DNA from: Confluentibacter citreus
GTDB lineage: Bacteria > Bacteroidota > Bacteroidia > Flavobacteriales > Flavobacteriaceae
Direction: 5' to 3'
NCBI RefSeq assembly: GCF_002807055.1
Contig: NZ_NIXN01000001.1
Span: forward strand, 1,275,189-1,339,188
Length of the DNA: 64,000 nucleotides
This document shows positions 18,205 through 27,575 of this stretch, in pieces. Both the position numbers and the translations under genes were made by a program. The notes below the pieces were generated by a model, which saw nothing but the letters and a program-made list of their open reading frames with translations, was not told the origin of the DNA and did not search any database. Position 1 is the stretch's first letter. Every line of letters starts with the position of its first letter.

Positions 18205-18720
18205 CTAAAACTTTAACTTGCCTTCTCTTCCAATATTCATTTTTAAACCTGTTACAGCTTGGGCGGCTATTTTTAAAAGTGAAATAACCTTCCCGCTTTC
18301 AGAATCCCAATAGTAAGCATCATTGGGTTTTACACAAATTACTGAAACATCTGGATCATCCTTACCTTGATTAAACCATGCTTTTGCAATGGGAGTCCAC
18401 AATTTTTCGATGATGGATGTATCCGTATAAATTTTTGCTTCTCCATAAAGAGATAAAAATTCATTGTCTTTAGTGTTGGTAAAGAAAAGTTGGACTTTAT
18501 TATCCTTAAATATTTCAAAATTTTTATTGCTCTGTTTGGAACTGATAAACCATATATCACCATTATCATCAATCTCTGAAACGGACATAGGCCTGGCATT
18601 TATAGGTAATACAGATAAATCGGTACAGAAAAGACACGTTTTGCTGCTTTCTGTAATTTTTTTAAGTTTTTCAATCGCTTTATCATCGAATAAGTTTTTT
18701 ACGTTACTCATAACTTTCAT
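18205..18720 (-). CDS. General stress protein 26-like flavin/pyridoxamine-phosphate-oxidase-fold protein
   Basis: A 171-residue cytoplasmic protein of the split-barrel FMN-binding (PNPOx-like, COG3871) group. Typical blocks are LFCTDLSVLPINARPMS, DNGDIWFISSKQSNKNFEI, VQLFFTNTKDNEFLSLYG and the late DAYYWDSESGKV. Homologues are called general stress protein 26 and bind flavin without the PNP-oxidase active site; the physiological reaction is unknown. Either Met1 (18720) or Met4 (18711) may be the start. It stands alone, convergent with tamL (14 bp between stops). It is the first of several general-stress families in the next 20 kb. Confidence 0.82.
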   Translation of the reverse strand: MKVMSNVKNLFDDKAIEKLKKITESSKTCLFCTDLSVLPINARPMSVSEIDDNGDIWFISSKQSNKNFEIFKDNKVQLFFTNTKDNEFLSLYGEAKIYTDTSIIEKLWTPIAKAWFNQGKDDPDVSVICVKPNDAYYWDSESGKVISLLKIAAQAVTGLKMNIGREGKLKF

Positions 18721-18850
18721 TTTTTTGGTTACATCACAAATTTACAGTATAGGAACAGTAATAATATTACAGTATTCAGTTTCAGATTTATAGAATATTC
18801 AGATGTTCAAATTTATTGTGTAAGAGATTGATAAAATTATATAAAGCTCT

Positions 18851-19705
18851 ATGAACAGTTTATGGTTAATTTCGCTGGTTAATAAAAATGATATGATAAA
18901 ACATCAAAAAAGCGATTTATCAGAAAGTATGGATTATGTAATCAAGTACATAAAAGACGTTATGCTGAAATTTTTCCTTGATGTTGCCACGGTGATCTAT
19001 TATTTAAAAAGTGTGATTAAAAATCTAGTTTCCTCTAAATTTGAAACTAGTGAATTTTTAAAGCAATGTTATCAAATCGGGAATAAATCAGTTGGTTTAA
19101 TTTCTATAACAGGTCTCATTGTTGGACTCGTTTTAACAATCCAATCAAGACCTCCTTTGGTTGAATTTGGGGCAGTTGGCATGTTGCCTGGCATGGTTGC
19201 TGTATCCATCATTCGCGAAATGGGGCCAGTTATAACGGCTTTATTGTGTGCAGGCAAAATTGGCTCTGGTATGGGGGCTGAATTAGGTTCTATGCGTGTT
19301 TCGGAACAGATTGATGCCATGGAAGTTTCCAATACAAATCCAATGAATTTTTTAATAGTTCCAAGAGTGATTGCCGCCACTATCATGATACCTATATTAA
19401 CGCTGTATGCAGATGCTATAGGTATTTTTGGAAGTTGGTTAGGGGCTAATATTAAAGATGATATCAGTCTATACTTATTCTTTAACCAAGCTTTTGGGCA
19501 AGTTGAATTTATAGATATCATTCCAGCGGTTATAAAATCGTTCTTTTTTGGTGCTGTTATAGGCCTTGTTGGATGTTACAAAGGGTTCAATGCGGGAAGA
19601 GGAACCGAAAGTGTTGGAATTGCTGCTAATTCAGCGGTGGTAACAGCTTCATTATTATTGATCATTGTAGACTTAATAGCCGTACAAATTACTGATTTAT
19701 TATAA
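18851..19705 (+). CDS. mlaE: MlaE-family ABC transporter permease
   Basis: The permease of a phospholipid-trafficking MCE/Mla ABC system. It is 284 residues from the annotated ATG; an internal Met15 at 18893 (MIKHQKSDLS) is an alternative start. The core has the MlaE signature run GLIVGLVLTIQSRP, MLPGMVAVSIIREMGPVITA and GKIGSGMGAELGSMRVSEQI, then FLIVPRVIAATIMIPILT and four more hydrophobic segments. The stop codon overlaps the mlaF start by one base (TAATG). It is expected in the inner membrane with MlaF as ATPase and MlaD as substrate adaptor. No MlaB STAS gene or MlaC is adjacent. Confidence 0.9.
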   Translation: MNSLWLISLVNKNDMIKHQKSDLSESMDYVIKYIKDVMLKFFLDVATVIYYLKSVIKNLVSSKFETSEFLKQCYQIGNKSVGLISITGLIVGLVLTIQSRPPLVEFGAVGMLPGMVAVSIIREMGPVITALLCAGKIGSGMGAELGSMRVSEQIDAMEVSNTNPMNFLIVPRVIAATIMIPILTLYADAIGIFGSWLGANIKDDISLYLFFNQAFGQVEFIDIIPAVIKSFFFGAVIGLVGCYKGFNAGRGTESVGIAANSAVVTASLLLIIVDLIAVQITDLL

Positions 19706-20448
19706 TGGGAGCACATTCAAAAAATATAGTTATAGAGATACAGGGACTAACAAAAAGTTTCAAGGATTTATCTGTTTTAGAGGGTATTGATTTGAAATTA
19801 TACGAAAAGGAGAATTTAGTAGTGTTAGGAAAATCAGGTTCAGGAAAATCAGTTTTGATTAAGTGTATAGTAAGTCTTATAAAACATGATGAAGGCAGTA
19901 TTAAAGTTGAAGACATTGAGCTAACAAATATTAATGAAGATGATTTAATGGAAGTTCGTAAAAATATAGGGTTTCTATTTCAAGGTGGCGCCCTTTATGA
20001 TTCCATGACAGTTAGAGAGAATTTAGCGTTTCCATTAACACGATTGAAAGAAAAATTAACGGTTGATGACATTAACCAAAAAATTGAAAGCATTTTAGAG
20101 GATGTTGGCTTGCCTGATGCGATTGACAAAAGGCCATCTGAACTTTCAGGCGGAATGAAAAAGAGAATTGGATTAGCAAGAACATTAATTGTAAACCCTA
20201 AAATTCTTTTATATGACGAACCCACGACGGGATTAGATCCTATTACGTCCAATGAAATAAGTGATTTAATTAATGAAACAAAAGATAAATTCAAAACAAC
20301 ATCTATAATTATTACCCACGACATTAATTGTGTTAAAATTGTGGCCGACAGAATTGTAATGATTAAAGATGGAAAAATATATAAAGAAGGAATATTAGAA
20401 GAATTCATGAATGATAAAGATCCTTACATAAAATCATTTTTTAAATAA
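19705..20448 (+). CDS. mlaF: MlaF-family ABC transporter ATP-binding protein
   Basis: A 247-residue ABC ATPase. Walker A GKSGSGKS is at residues 42-49, the Q-loop is in FLFQGGALYDSMTVREN (the GGALFDS-like block is typical of Mla ATPases), the signature LSGGMKKR is at 147-154, Walker B ILLYDEP at 167-173 and the switch His in IIITHDI. It powers the MlaE permease. The gene is coupled to mlaE by a one-base overlap and is 6 bp before mlaD, so the three form one operon. Confidence 0.92.
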   Translation: MGAHSKNIVIEIQGLTKSFKDLSVLEGIDLKLYEKENLVVLGKSGSGKSVLIKCIVSLIKHDEGSIKVEDIELTNINEDDLMEVRKNIGFLFQGGALYDSMTVRENLAFPLTRLKEKLTVDDINQKIESILEDVGLPDAIDKRPSELSGGMKKRIGLARTLIVNPKILLYDEPTTGLDPITSNEISDLINETKDKFKTTSIIITHDINCVKIVADRIVMIKDGKIYKEGILEEFMNDKDPYIKSFFK

Positions 20449-20454
20449 ATAGTT

Positions 20455-21201
20455 ATGGGAAATCAAAATAATAGTTATAAGATAAAATTAGGAATCTTCG
20501 TTTCCTTGGGGCTTGTGCTTCTTTTCGGAATGATATTTTTAATTGGTAGCCAACAAAACTTATTTAAGTCTACAACCACAGTAATTACTCATTTTAATAA
20601 TGCCAGTGGTTTAAAAATCGGAAATCAAGTTCGTTTTTCGGGTATTTCTATTGGCACCGTAGATAATATTGAAATGTTAAATGATACGACGGTAAAAGTT
20701 GTTGTCATGATTGATACTGATATTAAAAAGTTTATCAAGAAAGATAGTAAAGCATCTATCGCATCTGATGGTGTTGTTGGTGATAAAATTTTAATGATTT
20801 CTCAAGGAAGCCAAACTTCCAAAGAAATTGTGGATGGCGATGCCATTAAATCGTTTGAGCCTGTAGAGTTTGACCAGATAATGACATCCATTCAAATAAC
20901 TGCAGAAAACGCAGAAGTAATAACAGATGAATTAGCCACCCTTTTATGGCAGATTAACAATGGTGAAGGTACTTTAGGGAGGTTATTAGGTGATGAAGGT
21001 ATGGCTGAAAACCTGGATAAGACCATGGAAAATTTAAAGAATAGCTCCCAAGGATTAGAAGAGAATATGGAAGCTGCCAAGAGTAATTTTCTCTTGAGAG
21101 GATATTTTAAAAGGAAAGAAAGAGAAAAAGAAAAAGCCCAAAAAGAGGCTGAAGAAGCTGCTAAAGAAGCGGCAGAAAAATTACAAGAGGAGAAGAAATA
21201 A
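20455..21201 (+). CDS. mlaD: MlaD/MCE-domain substrate-binding protein
   Basis: A 248-residue MCE protein. One transmembrane anchor (about 9-28) is followed by the MCE domain (about 36-120), with ASGLKIGNQVRFSGISIGTV and DGVVGDKILMI. The C-terminal part is helical, has a HLDHTLGNL-like segment (LLWQINNGEGTLGRLLGDEG), and ends in a highly charged Lys/Glu/Ala tail (from about 215) likely to form a coiled coil. In the family it forms a periplasmic hexameric ring that passes phospholipids to or from MlaEF. It is the last gene of the mlaEFD set. Confidence 0.9.
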   Translation: MGNQNNSYKIKLGIFVSLGLVLLFGMIFLIGSQQNLFKSTTTVITHFNNASGLKIGNQVRFSGISIGTVDNIEMLNDTTVKVVVMIDTDIKKFIKKDSKASIASDGVVGDKILMISQGSQTSKEIVDGDAIKSFEPVEFDQIMTSIQITAENAEVITDELATLLWQINNGEGTLGRLLGDEGMAENLDKTMENLKNSSQGLEENMEAAKSNFLLRGYFKRKEREKEKAQKEAEEAAKEAAEKLQEEKK

Positions 21202-21323
21202 TTCATGCCTTAAATTGAAAGTCTCTTTTGATCATATTCATTTTTTGAGCTAATAATCAAAGTAATAGAGTCACATGTGCAACTATCATTGCCATACATT
21301 TGAATTATTAACTTAATAAAAAA

Positions 21324-21866
21324 ATGATATTTATGAAAACATTAGAAAAAATGATATTGGTTTGTTTGCTATTTATTGGCACTGGTGCAATGGCTCAAAC
21401 TGATAAAGACAATGAAATATTAAAAGATGCAGAGCGAGCCAAAAGCGCGCTTATGGCTAAAGATGCAGGATTGGAGAAATTCTTCAATAATGCTTCTGGG
21501 TATGCCATTTTCCCCAATGTTGGAAAAGGCGGATTAATAGTTGGAGGTGCCAGTGGGAATGGTATCCTTTATGAAAAAGGAAGCCCTGTGGGAATGACGG
21601 CCTTAAAAAAAGTGAATATTGGGCTTCAAGCAGGCGGACAAGCAGTTAGTCAAGTTATCTTTTTTGAAACCGATGCTGCTCTGGCTAAATTTAAGGAAGG
21701 AAATTTTGAATTTTCTGCGGAGGCTTCTGCTGTAATTGCAGACGAAGGAAAAGCTGAAGAAGCCAATTATGATGATGGTGTAGTGATTTTTGCAATGCCT
21801 AAAGCAGGACTTATGGCCGATGCTTCTGTAGGTGGTCAGAAGTTTGAATACCACCCTTTTAAATAA
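21324..21866 (+). CDS. SYLF-domain (Ysc84-type) lipid-binding protein, exported
   Basis: 180 residues with an N-terminal signal peptide (to about GAMAQ, residue 25); Met4 at 21333 is an alternative start. The body is a full SYLF domain: AKDAGLEKFFNNASGYAIFP, GKGGLIVGGASGNGILYEKG, QAGGQAVSQVIFFE and a terminal DASVGGQKFEYHPF. SYLF proteins bind phospholipids; bacterial ones are exported and poorly characterised. It follows mlaD by 122 bp on the same strand, so a role in envelope lipid handling with the Mla system is plausible, but a shared transcript is not shown. Confidence 0.85.
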   Translation: MIFMKTLEKMILVCLLFIGTGAMAQTDKDNEILKDAERAKSALMAKDAGLEKFFNNASGYAIFPNVGKGGLIVGGASGNGILYEKGSPVGMTALKKVNIGLQAGGQAVSQVIFFETDAALAKFKEGNFEFSAEASAVIADEGKAEEANYDDGVVIFAMPKAGLMADASVGGQKFEYHPFK

Positions 21867-22261
21867 TAATAAGTGATTACATAGAAAAAGTTGGCAAGTT
21901 GTCAGCTTTTTTTTGTTTATGGGGGTTTCCAAGTAAATTTGTCAATTCCCCTTCGCATAAAAAATACCCTTAAGATTTAAATCTTAAGGGTATCCTACCA
22001 ACCAACTAATAAAAGCTGTTACCAACTTTAAATAAACCAATTTTTCTTTTAATTCATATCTTCTCTTATCACAAATTCTACTTGAAATTATATTTAATAA
22101 AATTACCCATTATCAAGAATGAGAATTGACCCAAAACAATTATTTCTTGATACAATAGATAATAATTCAACATACGCTTTTTTTTGAAGTTAATATTTTA
22201 TCCAATTAGATTAAATGCCCTTGTTTTTTATATTAAAATTTGAAACATAAATATATAAGCA
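21867..22261. other. Intergenic region with perfect 30-bp palindrome
   Basis: No gene is supported here. The one notable structure is the palindrome at 21964-21993 (separate entry). The rest is AT-rich and lacks a clear -33/-7 pair. Confidence 0.55.
21964..21993 (-). terminator. Perfect palindrome with T-run on the minus strand
   Basis: ATACCCTTAAGATTT is followed directly by its own reverse complement. The T-run (TTTTTTA) follows it only on the minus strand, although the flanking genes are both on plus. It may act as a weak plus-strand terminator after the SYLF gene, or stop an unseen minus-strand transcript. Confidence 0.45.
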
Positions 22262-22501
22262 ATGGAAATTTCAAGTATAAAAAACGAAGCCCAGTATGAG
22301 GCTTTAAGAGATAAGGGTTATAGTAAACAAAAAGCAGCACGTATAGCTAATACACCCAATGCAGGTATAAAAGGCGGTAAGGCAAAACCTTATGAAGAAT
22401 GGACCAAAACGGAGTTGTATAAACAAGCTAAGCACGTAGGAATTAAGGGGCGCTCCAAAATGAACAAAAAGGAACTTATATATAGTTTAAGAAACAATTA
22501 A
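22262..22501 (+). CDS. Small DUF7218 / Rho N-terminal-like protein
   Basis: A 79-residue basic protein. The first half (NEAQYEALRDKGYSKQKAARIAN) is a short helical module typical of DUF7218-like stress-region proteins. The second half (EEWTKTELYKQAKHVGIKGRSKMNKKELIYSLR) matches the Rho N-terminal / SAP-like helix-extension-helix motif that binds nucleic acid. Function is unknown; nucleic-acid binding is inferred. It lies 34 bp before the AI-2E transporter gene on the same strand. Confidence 0.72.
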   Translation: MEISSIKNEAQYEALRDKGYSKQKAARIANTPNAGIKGGKAKPYEEWTKTELYKQAKHVGIKGRSKMNKKELIYSLRNN

Positions 22502-22535
22502 AATCAACTCAAATTTTTAAGTAATAATAAAATTA

Positions 22536-23552
22536 ATGAACATTATAAGTCCTAAAATAGTACAACAAATATTTACGCTTCTATTAATTCTTTTACTCGG
22601 AGCTTTGATTTTTAGGGAAATGATCCCCTACTTGTCAGGAGTACTAGGGGCTATCACTATTTATGTGCTTTTGCGAAATTTTATGGCTAAATTAGTAAAT
22701 AAAGGTTGGCGTCCCGATTTAGCAGCAGCATTTCTCATGTTCCTATCTTTCATAACGATTTTAGTTCCAGTAGCTGGGGCCATACTCATGCTGAGTAATA
22801 AATTAGATAAAGCGTCAGACAACGCCAAAGAAGTCTTTAAGGTTATTAAAATACGACTTGAAGATTGGGAAAACTATTTAGGATTTCAATTTACTGATAA
22901 CATGGATGCTTCAGGGATCTCCAGTAAATTAACCGAAAACGTATCCATGATTGCAGGGAGTGCGTTTAATACGTTTATTGCTATATCCATCATGTATTTT
23001 TTGCTGTTCTATATGTTTACAAACCGTAAGCTATTTCGGGAGACTTTAATAGAATATATTCCCATAAGCAAAGAGAACCTAAAATTATTGGGTGAGGAAG
23101 TTCAAGAAATGGTGCGTTCCAATGCCTTGGGTATTCCTTTGGTAGCTATTGCACAAGGTTTTGTTGCATTAATAGGATTTTTAATATTTGGTATTGAAAG
23201 TCCATTTTTTTGGGCTGTTGTTGTAACTATAGGGTCTATGATTCCGTTTGTAGGTAATTTTTTGGGAACCATTCCTGTTTTTATATTAACACTATCTAGT
23301 GGAGATACAGCACAAGCCTGGGGTGTTTTAATATATGGTATTGTAATAGTAGGTACTACTGATAATATTATTCGTTTATACGTTTTACGACGGTTAGATA
23401 ATGTTCATCCTTTAATTACCCTCATTGGGGTTATTATTGGCCTCCCTTTATTTGGTTTTATAGGTTTAATTTTCGGGCCTTTACTAATTAGTTTATTCTT
23501 GTCAATCGTTCGTATTTACAGAAAAGAATACGTTCTGAAAACCAATCTTTAA
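22536..23552 (+). CDS. AI-2E (TqsA/PerM) family transporter
   Basis: A 338-residue inner-membrane protein with about eight hydrophobic segments in the PerM arrangement: an N-terminal pair, a soluble loop around 85-140, and a C-terminal bundle with AIAQGFVALIGFLIFGI, FWAVVVTIGSMIPFVGNFLG and ITLIGVIIGLPLFGFIGLIFGPLL. The PFVG and GPLL signatures are family marks. Members export AI-2 or act as Na+/H+ antiporters; many are uncharacterised, so the substrate is left open. Confidence 0.88.
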   Translation: MNIISPKIVQQIFTLLLILLLGALIFREMIPYLSGVLGAITIYVLLRNFMAKLVNKGWRPDLAAAFLMFLSFITILVPVAGAILMLSNKLDKASDNAKEVFKVIKIRLEDWENYLGFQFTDNMDASGISSKLTENVSMIAGSAFNTFIAISIMYFLLFYMFTNRKLFRETLIEYIPISKENLKLLGEEVQEMVRSNALGIPLVAIAQGFVALIGFLIFGIESPFFWAVVVTIGSMIPFVGNFLGTIPVFILTLSSGDTAQAWGVLIYGIVIVGTTDNIIRLYVLRRLDNVHPLITLIGVIIGLPLFGFIGLIFGPLLISLFLSIVRIYRKEYVLKTNL

Positions 23553-23754
23553 GTTTAGTATTCTCCTTTATAAATAGATCAAGCGAAAGAAATCATTCGA
23601 AGCATATTTATGATAACGCGTATATAATAATGAATCTTCTTACTTTAAAAGAGTGATTGCGTTAAAATAGAATTTTATAGGGTCATTTTTAATTTTCTTT
23701 TTGCCCCATTTTTGTTAAACAGACAACGAAATTTATTATATATAAAAGCATAAA

Positions 23755-24108
23755 ATGATGAAAAAAGAATATGCACAACACGAAATGGATTATATTAAAA
23801 TTTATCAAGATAAAGGTTATACATCTAATTTTCATTTTAAAAACAATAAGTTAATTAATAGCGAAACAAAGAATGGCTATTTCCCACAAGATATTCTCAT
23901 TGTCGCAGAACACAGGTATGAAGGCATGAGCGATCCTTCCGACATGTCAATTTTATTTATTATTGAAACAAGTAAGGGCGAAAAAGGCACCTTTTTAATG
24001 GCTTATGGGCCTAATGCCAGTCTAGAAATTTCGGAATTCTTCAATAAAATACCAAAGATGAATGTTTCTGACGAAGAAAATATTAATCTTAATGACTCTT
24101 TGCCTTAA
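23755..24108 (+). CDS. Conserved small hypothetical protein (DQDI/HRYEG type)
   Basis: A 117-residue soluble protein with no signal peptide. It has FPQDILIVAEHRYEGMSDPSDMSILFIIETSKGEKGTFLMAYGPNA in the middle (residues about 43-90). Similar small flavobacterial proteins carry the label phosphoribosylpyrophosphate synthetase, but there is no PRPP-synthase fold or active-site motif here, so I do not use that name. Function unknown. It lies within the stress-gene region. Confidence 0.62.
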   Translation: MMKKEYAQHEMDYIKIYQDKGYTSNFHFKNNKLINSETKNGYFPQDILIVAEHRYEGMSDPSDMSILFIIETSKGEKGTFLMAYGPNASLEISEFFNKIPKMNVSDEENINLNDSLP

Positions 24109-24397
24109 ATTAATTTCTCCTGATTCTGTATTCATCAGCATTCATTTATTGCTAAAAATTCAAATTAAATTTTTTCTGACATTTTGTTTATATTTAAAAG
24201 AGATAATTATATATTCGATTTATAAATTGAATAAACACGTATAATGGATTTTGCATGCTATCTTAAAATCTATGGTGTCTTTTTCAAGCCCTAAACCGAT
24301 TTATTGGTTTTTATTACAAATTAAGCCCTTTAATATGTTTTTTATCTTAAAAACAGAATATAAATAATACATTAGCAATAATAAAATACTACAAAAT

Positions 24398-24844
24398 ATG
24401 AGGAATAACTTTTTTAATATTGCTTTGGCAGATGATGATGAAGATGATAGGATGTTATTTCTTGAAGCATTAGATGAAATATCCGTACAAACAAAATTAT
24501 TACTCTTTAAACATGGCCAAGAATTATTGGATTACCTTTTTCAGCCTCATGTAGAACTTCCTAGTTTAATATTTTTGGATCTTAATATGCCCATAAAAAA
24601 TGGGATGCAATGTTTATGTGAAATTCGGAGGCATCCTAAATTGAAAGATTTACGCATAGCCATCTATTCCACATCCTCCTCAGACAAGGATATTAGCGAT
24701 ACTTTTTTAAATGGTGCTGATATGTATATAAATAAACCCAATAGCTTTAGAACATTACGGGAAGTCGTAGAAAAGGTTCTTAATATCAATTGGCAGGACC
24801 ATATTTCTACTTTAAATAAGGATACTTTTTTATTTCGTATTTAA
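24398..24844 (+). CDS. Receiver-only response regulator
   Basis: 148 residues forming one CheY-like receiver domain. The acidic pocket is ADDDEDD (11-17), the phosphoacceptor is Asp61 in FLDLNMP, the switch Ser/Thr is in IYSTSS and the Lys is in INKPNS. It has no output domain. It ends 6 bp before the histidine kinase start, so the two are surely co-expressed and probably partners. The motif set resembles the Rcp1-like regulators that pair with PAS-rich kinases. Confidence 0.88.
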   Translation: MRNNFFNIALADDDEDDRMLFLEALDEISVQTKLLLFKHGQELLDYLFQPHVELPSLIFLDLNMPIKNGMQCLCEIRRHPKLKDLRIAIYSTSSSDKDISDTFLNGADMYINKPNSFRTLREVVEKVLNINWQDHISTLNKDTFLFRI

Positions 24845-24850
24845 GTCAAG

Positions 24851-27433
24851 ATGGAATTTAAGCGTGTTTATACTTCTTCTCAAACCTATGTCATATTATT
24901 GATTATTGCTATTGCATTGCTTTTGTTTACTACAAGCATGGCATATAGACAGATTATGCTTACACAGAAATCTGCAGAAATGGTGGTAAATACATTGCAA
25001 GTATATAATACGATTGGAGACTTAACCAATCATTATTCCAAAGCTGAATCTAATGAATTTAGGGAAGAATTATTAAACAATACATCTTCTAATAAGGTTT
25101 TTGAAACTTACAAATCCCATGGTATAAAAATACTAGACACCTTAAAATTGCTTAGTGAAGATAATGATTTACATAAAGCGCGTTTAAAGCCATTGCAAGG
25201 GTTGTTGGATACCATGTACGATCAATTATTAGACCTAAACTCGGTTAATTATCAAGACTTTCAAGAAGGTTTACAGGAATATGAATTACGCAAATTAAAA
25301 ATCAAAAAAACCATAAGCAGCATACGAAGCCTTATAAACAGGATGTTAGCAGATGAAGAGCGTTTGATGAATTCAAGGAAAGCCGAATATTCTTTTCATA
25401 AATCTTTAACGCCTACCATGTTATTGGTAATGGCCTTTTGTGCACTAACTGTATTTGTTATTTCTTTTTTTAGGATTTATAATAACAAGCTAAAGATTCG
25501 GAAATCTGAAGCCTTTTTAAAAAGCGTACTGGCAACTACCGATAATATAGTAACTTATTATGAGCCCATATACATCAATAATGACCTCATAGATTTTAAA
25601 ATTGTATATGCTAACGATTGTGTCCGTGATTATCTAAACCTTGAGCCAGACGACATTAAGGATAAAACGGTCTCTAGCGTACATCCTTTTCATAAGTCTA
25701 AGGGAGAACTAGAAGAATTAATTCAATCTTACAAAGAAAGGAGTAAGATCATTTTTGATAGACAAATTATAGTTGACAATAAAAAAATGTGGTTTCATTC
25801 AGTCGTTATGCCCCTGGATGAAGGACTTTTGGTAACATCCCGTAATTCCACAGCTGAAGAAGAAGCTAAAGAGGTTGAGTTATTATTTAAAAAACAATTA
25901 GAAAATCAGAATATAGAATTACTGGATAACAGGGCATTTTTAACAAACATCTTTAAAAGCATATTGCATTTAGTTATGCATTTTAAAAGCATTAGGGGAG
26001 AAGATGGCAACATCATAGATTTTGAGATTTTATTTATAAATGATAGGGTAAACAAAATTATTCCAGGGCTTCCAGAAGACATCAAAAACAAAAAAATATC
26101 TGAAGTCTATCCTGACATTTTCAAATCGGAAGTGTTTGCACATTTAGTCAATGCAGTGGAAAGTGATAAACCTGGTCGTTATGAAATATCTTACCATAAT
26201 AATGGTGCCATAAAATGGTACCGTTATACAGCCATTAAATTGGGAGATGGTGTTACAGTAACCACTAGAGATATTACAGAAGAAAAGGAAAAAGCGAATG
26301 AAGTGATAAAGTTAAATGAAGAACTCATTATTCAAAATTCAATTTTAAGAGATGCCGAACGCATTGCAAAAACCGGTAGTTTTTTATGGCATTTGGTTAA
26401 TGATGTTTCTGAGTTTTCAGATAATTTTTATAGAATGTTAGATTATGAACCAAGAGAAATTAAACTTACGTATGAGAAATATAGGGAGTTTATACATGAA
26501 CAGGATAGAGAGGATTATGATAATAATATAACAAAAGCGATAAACGAATTACATGTTAAGGAACATATTTTTAGGATTATTACTAAACATGGTTTAGTAA
26601 AACACTTTAAAACTACAGTACAATTTGTAACAAAGGATGTTGTAATGGGTGTTGTACAGGATGTTTCATTGGCTATAGATGCAGAAGAAAAATTATTAAA
26701 AAGCAATATAGAACTTAAAAACAGTAATGCCGAACTAGAATCTTTTAACCGTGTGGCAAGCCATGATTTGCAAGAGCCCTTGCGTAAAATACAGCTGTTC
26801 GTTCAAAGAATAAATGATACTGAAAATGATAATCTTTCTACTAAAAGCCAAGAATATTTTAGTAAAGTAATTAATGCCGTAAACCGCATGCAATCACTCA
26901 TACAAAATTTACTGGCCTATTCCAGAATAGATAGCAGTAAAAGAGATTTTGAAGAAGTGGATTTAAATCAGGTTTTGGATAAAATTAAGGAAGATTTGGC
27001 CACAAGTATCAATGATTCCAATGCTGAAATAATTTCAGTTAGACTGCCTAAAATAAATGGGGTTTTATTTCAAATGGAGCAATTGTTTACAAATCTATTA
27101 TCGAATGCCCTAAAATACCGCAGTATTAATGAAACCCCGATAATACAAATACGTTGCGAAAAAATTCCGGCTTCTCAGATATCAGAGCATGTGGAGAAAT
27201 CAATAATGCAGTATTATAAAATTTCTTTCATCGATAATGGTATTGGTTTTGATTCACAACATACCAGTAAGATATTTGAAGTTTTTCAGCGCTTGCATCA
27301 AAAAACAGAATATACGGGCAATGGGATTGGTTTGGCAATTTGTAAGAAAATTGTAGAAAACCATAATGGCCATTTGTACGCTAAAGGGTCGGTTGGAATT
27401 GGTGCAGAATTTATTATTTACCTTCCCGTATAA
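24851..27433 (+). CDS. Sensor histidine kinase (CHASE3-like, PAS repeats, HisKA, HATPase)
   Basis: 860 residues. TM1 (about 13-30) and TM2 (about 190-210) flank a helical CHASE3-like periplasmic domain. Three PAS-like cytoplasmic modules follow (about 220-340, 360-475, 500-615). The HisKA H-box SHDLQEPLRK carries His638, then come the N-box LLSNALKY, G1 DNGIGFD, F-box FEVFQRLH and G2 GNGIGLAIC. The HDLQEPLRK variant is typical of the bacteriophytochrome-like kinase subgroup. There is no C-terminal receiver; the likely phosphate acceptors are the separate receiver proteins just upstream and 480 bp downstream. The signal sensed is unknown. Confidence 0.9.
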   Translation: MEFKRVYTSSQTYVILLIIAIALLLFTTSMAYRQIMLTQKSAEMVVNTLQVYNTIGDLTNHYSKAESNEFREELLNNTSSNKVFETYKSHGIKILDTLKLLSEDNDLHKARLKPLQGLLDTMYDQLLDLNSVNYQDFQEGLQEYELRKLKIKKTISSIRSLINRMLADEERLMNSRKAEYSFHKSLTPTMLLVMAFCALTVFVISFFRIYNNKLKIRKSEAFLKSVLATTDNIVTYYEPIYINNDLIDFKIVYANDCVRDYLNLEPDDIKDKTVSSVHPFHKSKGELEELIQSYKERSKIIFDRQIIVDNKKMWFHSVVMPLDEGLLVTSRNSTAEEEAKEVELLFKKQLENQNIELLDNRAFLTNIFKSILHLVMHFKSIRGEDGNIIDFEILFINDRVNKIIPGLPEDIKNKKISEVYPDIFKSEVFAHLVNAVESDKPGRYEISYHNNGAIKWYRYTAIKLGDGVTVTTRDITEEKEKANEVIKLNEELIIQNSILRDAERIAKTGSFLWHLVNDVSEFSDNFYRMLDYEPREIKLTYEKYREFIHEQDREDYDNNITKAINELHVKEHIFRIITKHGLVKHFKTTVQFVTKDVVMGVVQDVSLAIDAEEKLLKSNIELKNSNAELESFNRVASHDLQEPLRKIQLFVQRINDTENDNLSTKSQEYFSKVINAVNRMQSLIQNLLAYSRIDSSKRDFEEVDLNQVLDKIKEDLATSINDSNAEIISVRLPKINGVLFQMEQLFTNLLSNALKYRSINETPIIQIRCEKIPASQISEHVEKSIMQYYKISFIDNGIGFDSQHTSKIFEVFQRLHQKTEYTGNGIGLAICKKIVENHNGHLYAKGSVGIGAEFIIYLPV

Positions 27434-27575
27434 CCCACTTTAATCTGCTCTTTCAAGTTCTTGCATTTTAGATTGATGCTATGGTATACTTTTCATAGCG
27501 TCAAAAATTATTGGTTTTGAGCAAAAGTGATAGGGGCTATCCTGTTAATTTTAAAGTAAATATAAAATAACAGAG

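Noticed and set aside
23755..24108. Naming this small protein phosphoribosylpyrophosphate synthetase
   Set aside because: At 117 residues without any PRPP-synthase motif the name has no support in the sequence.
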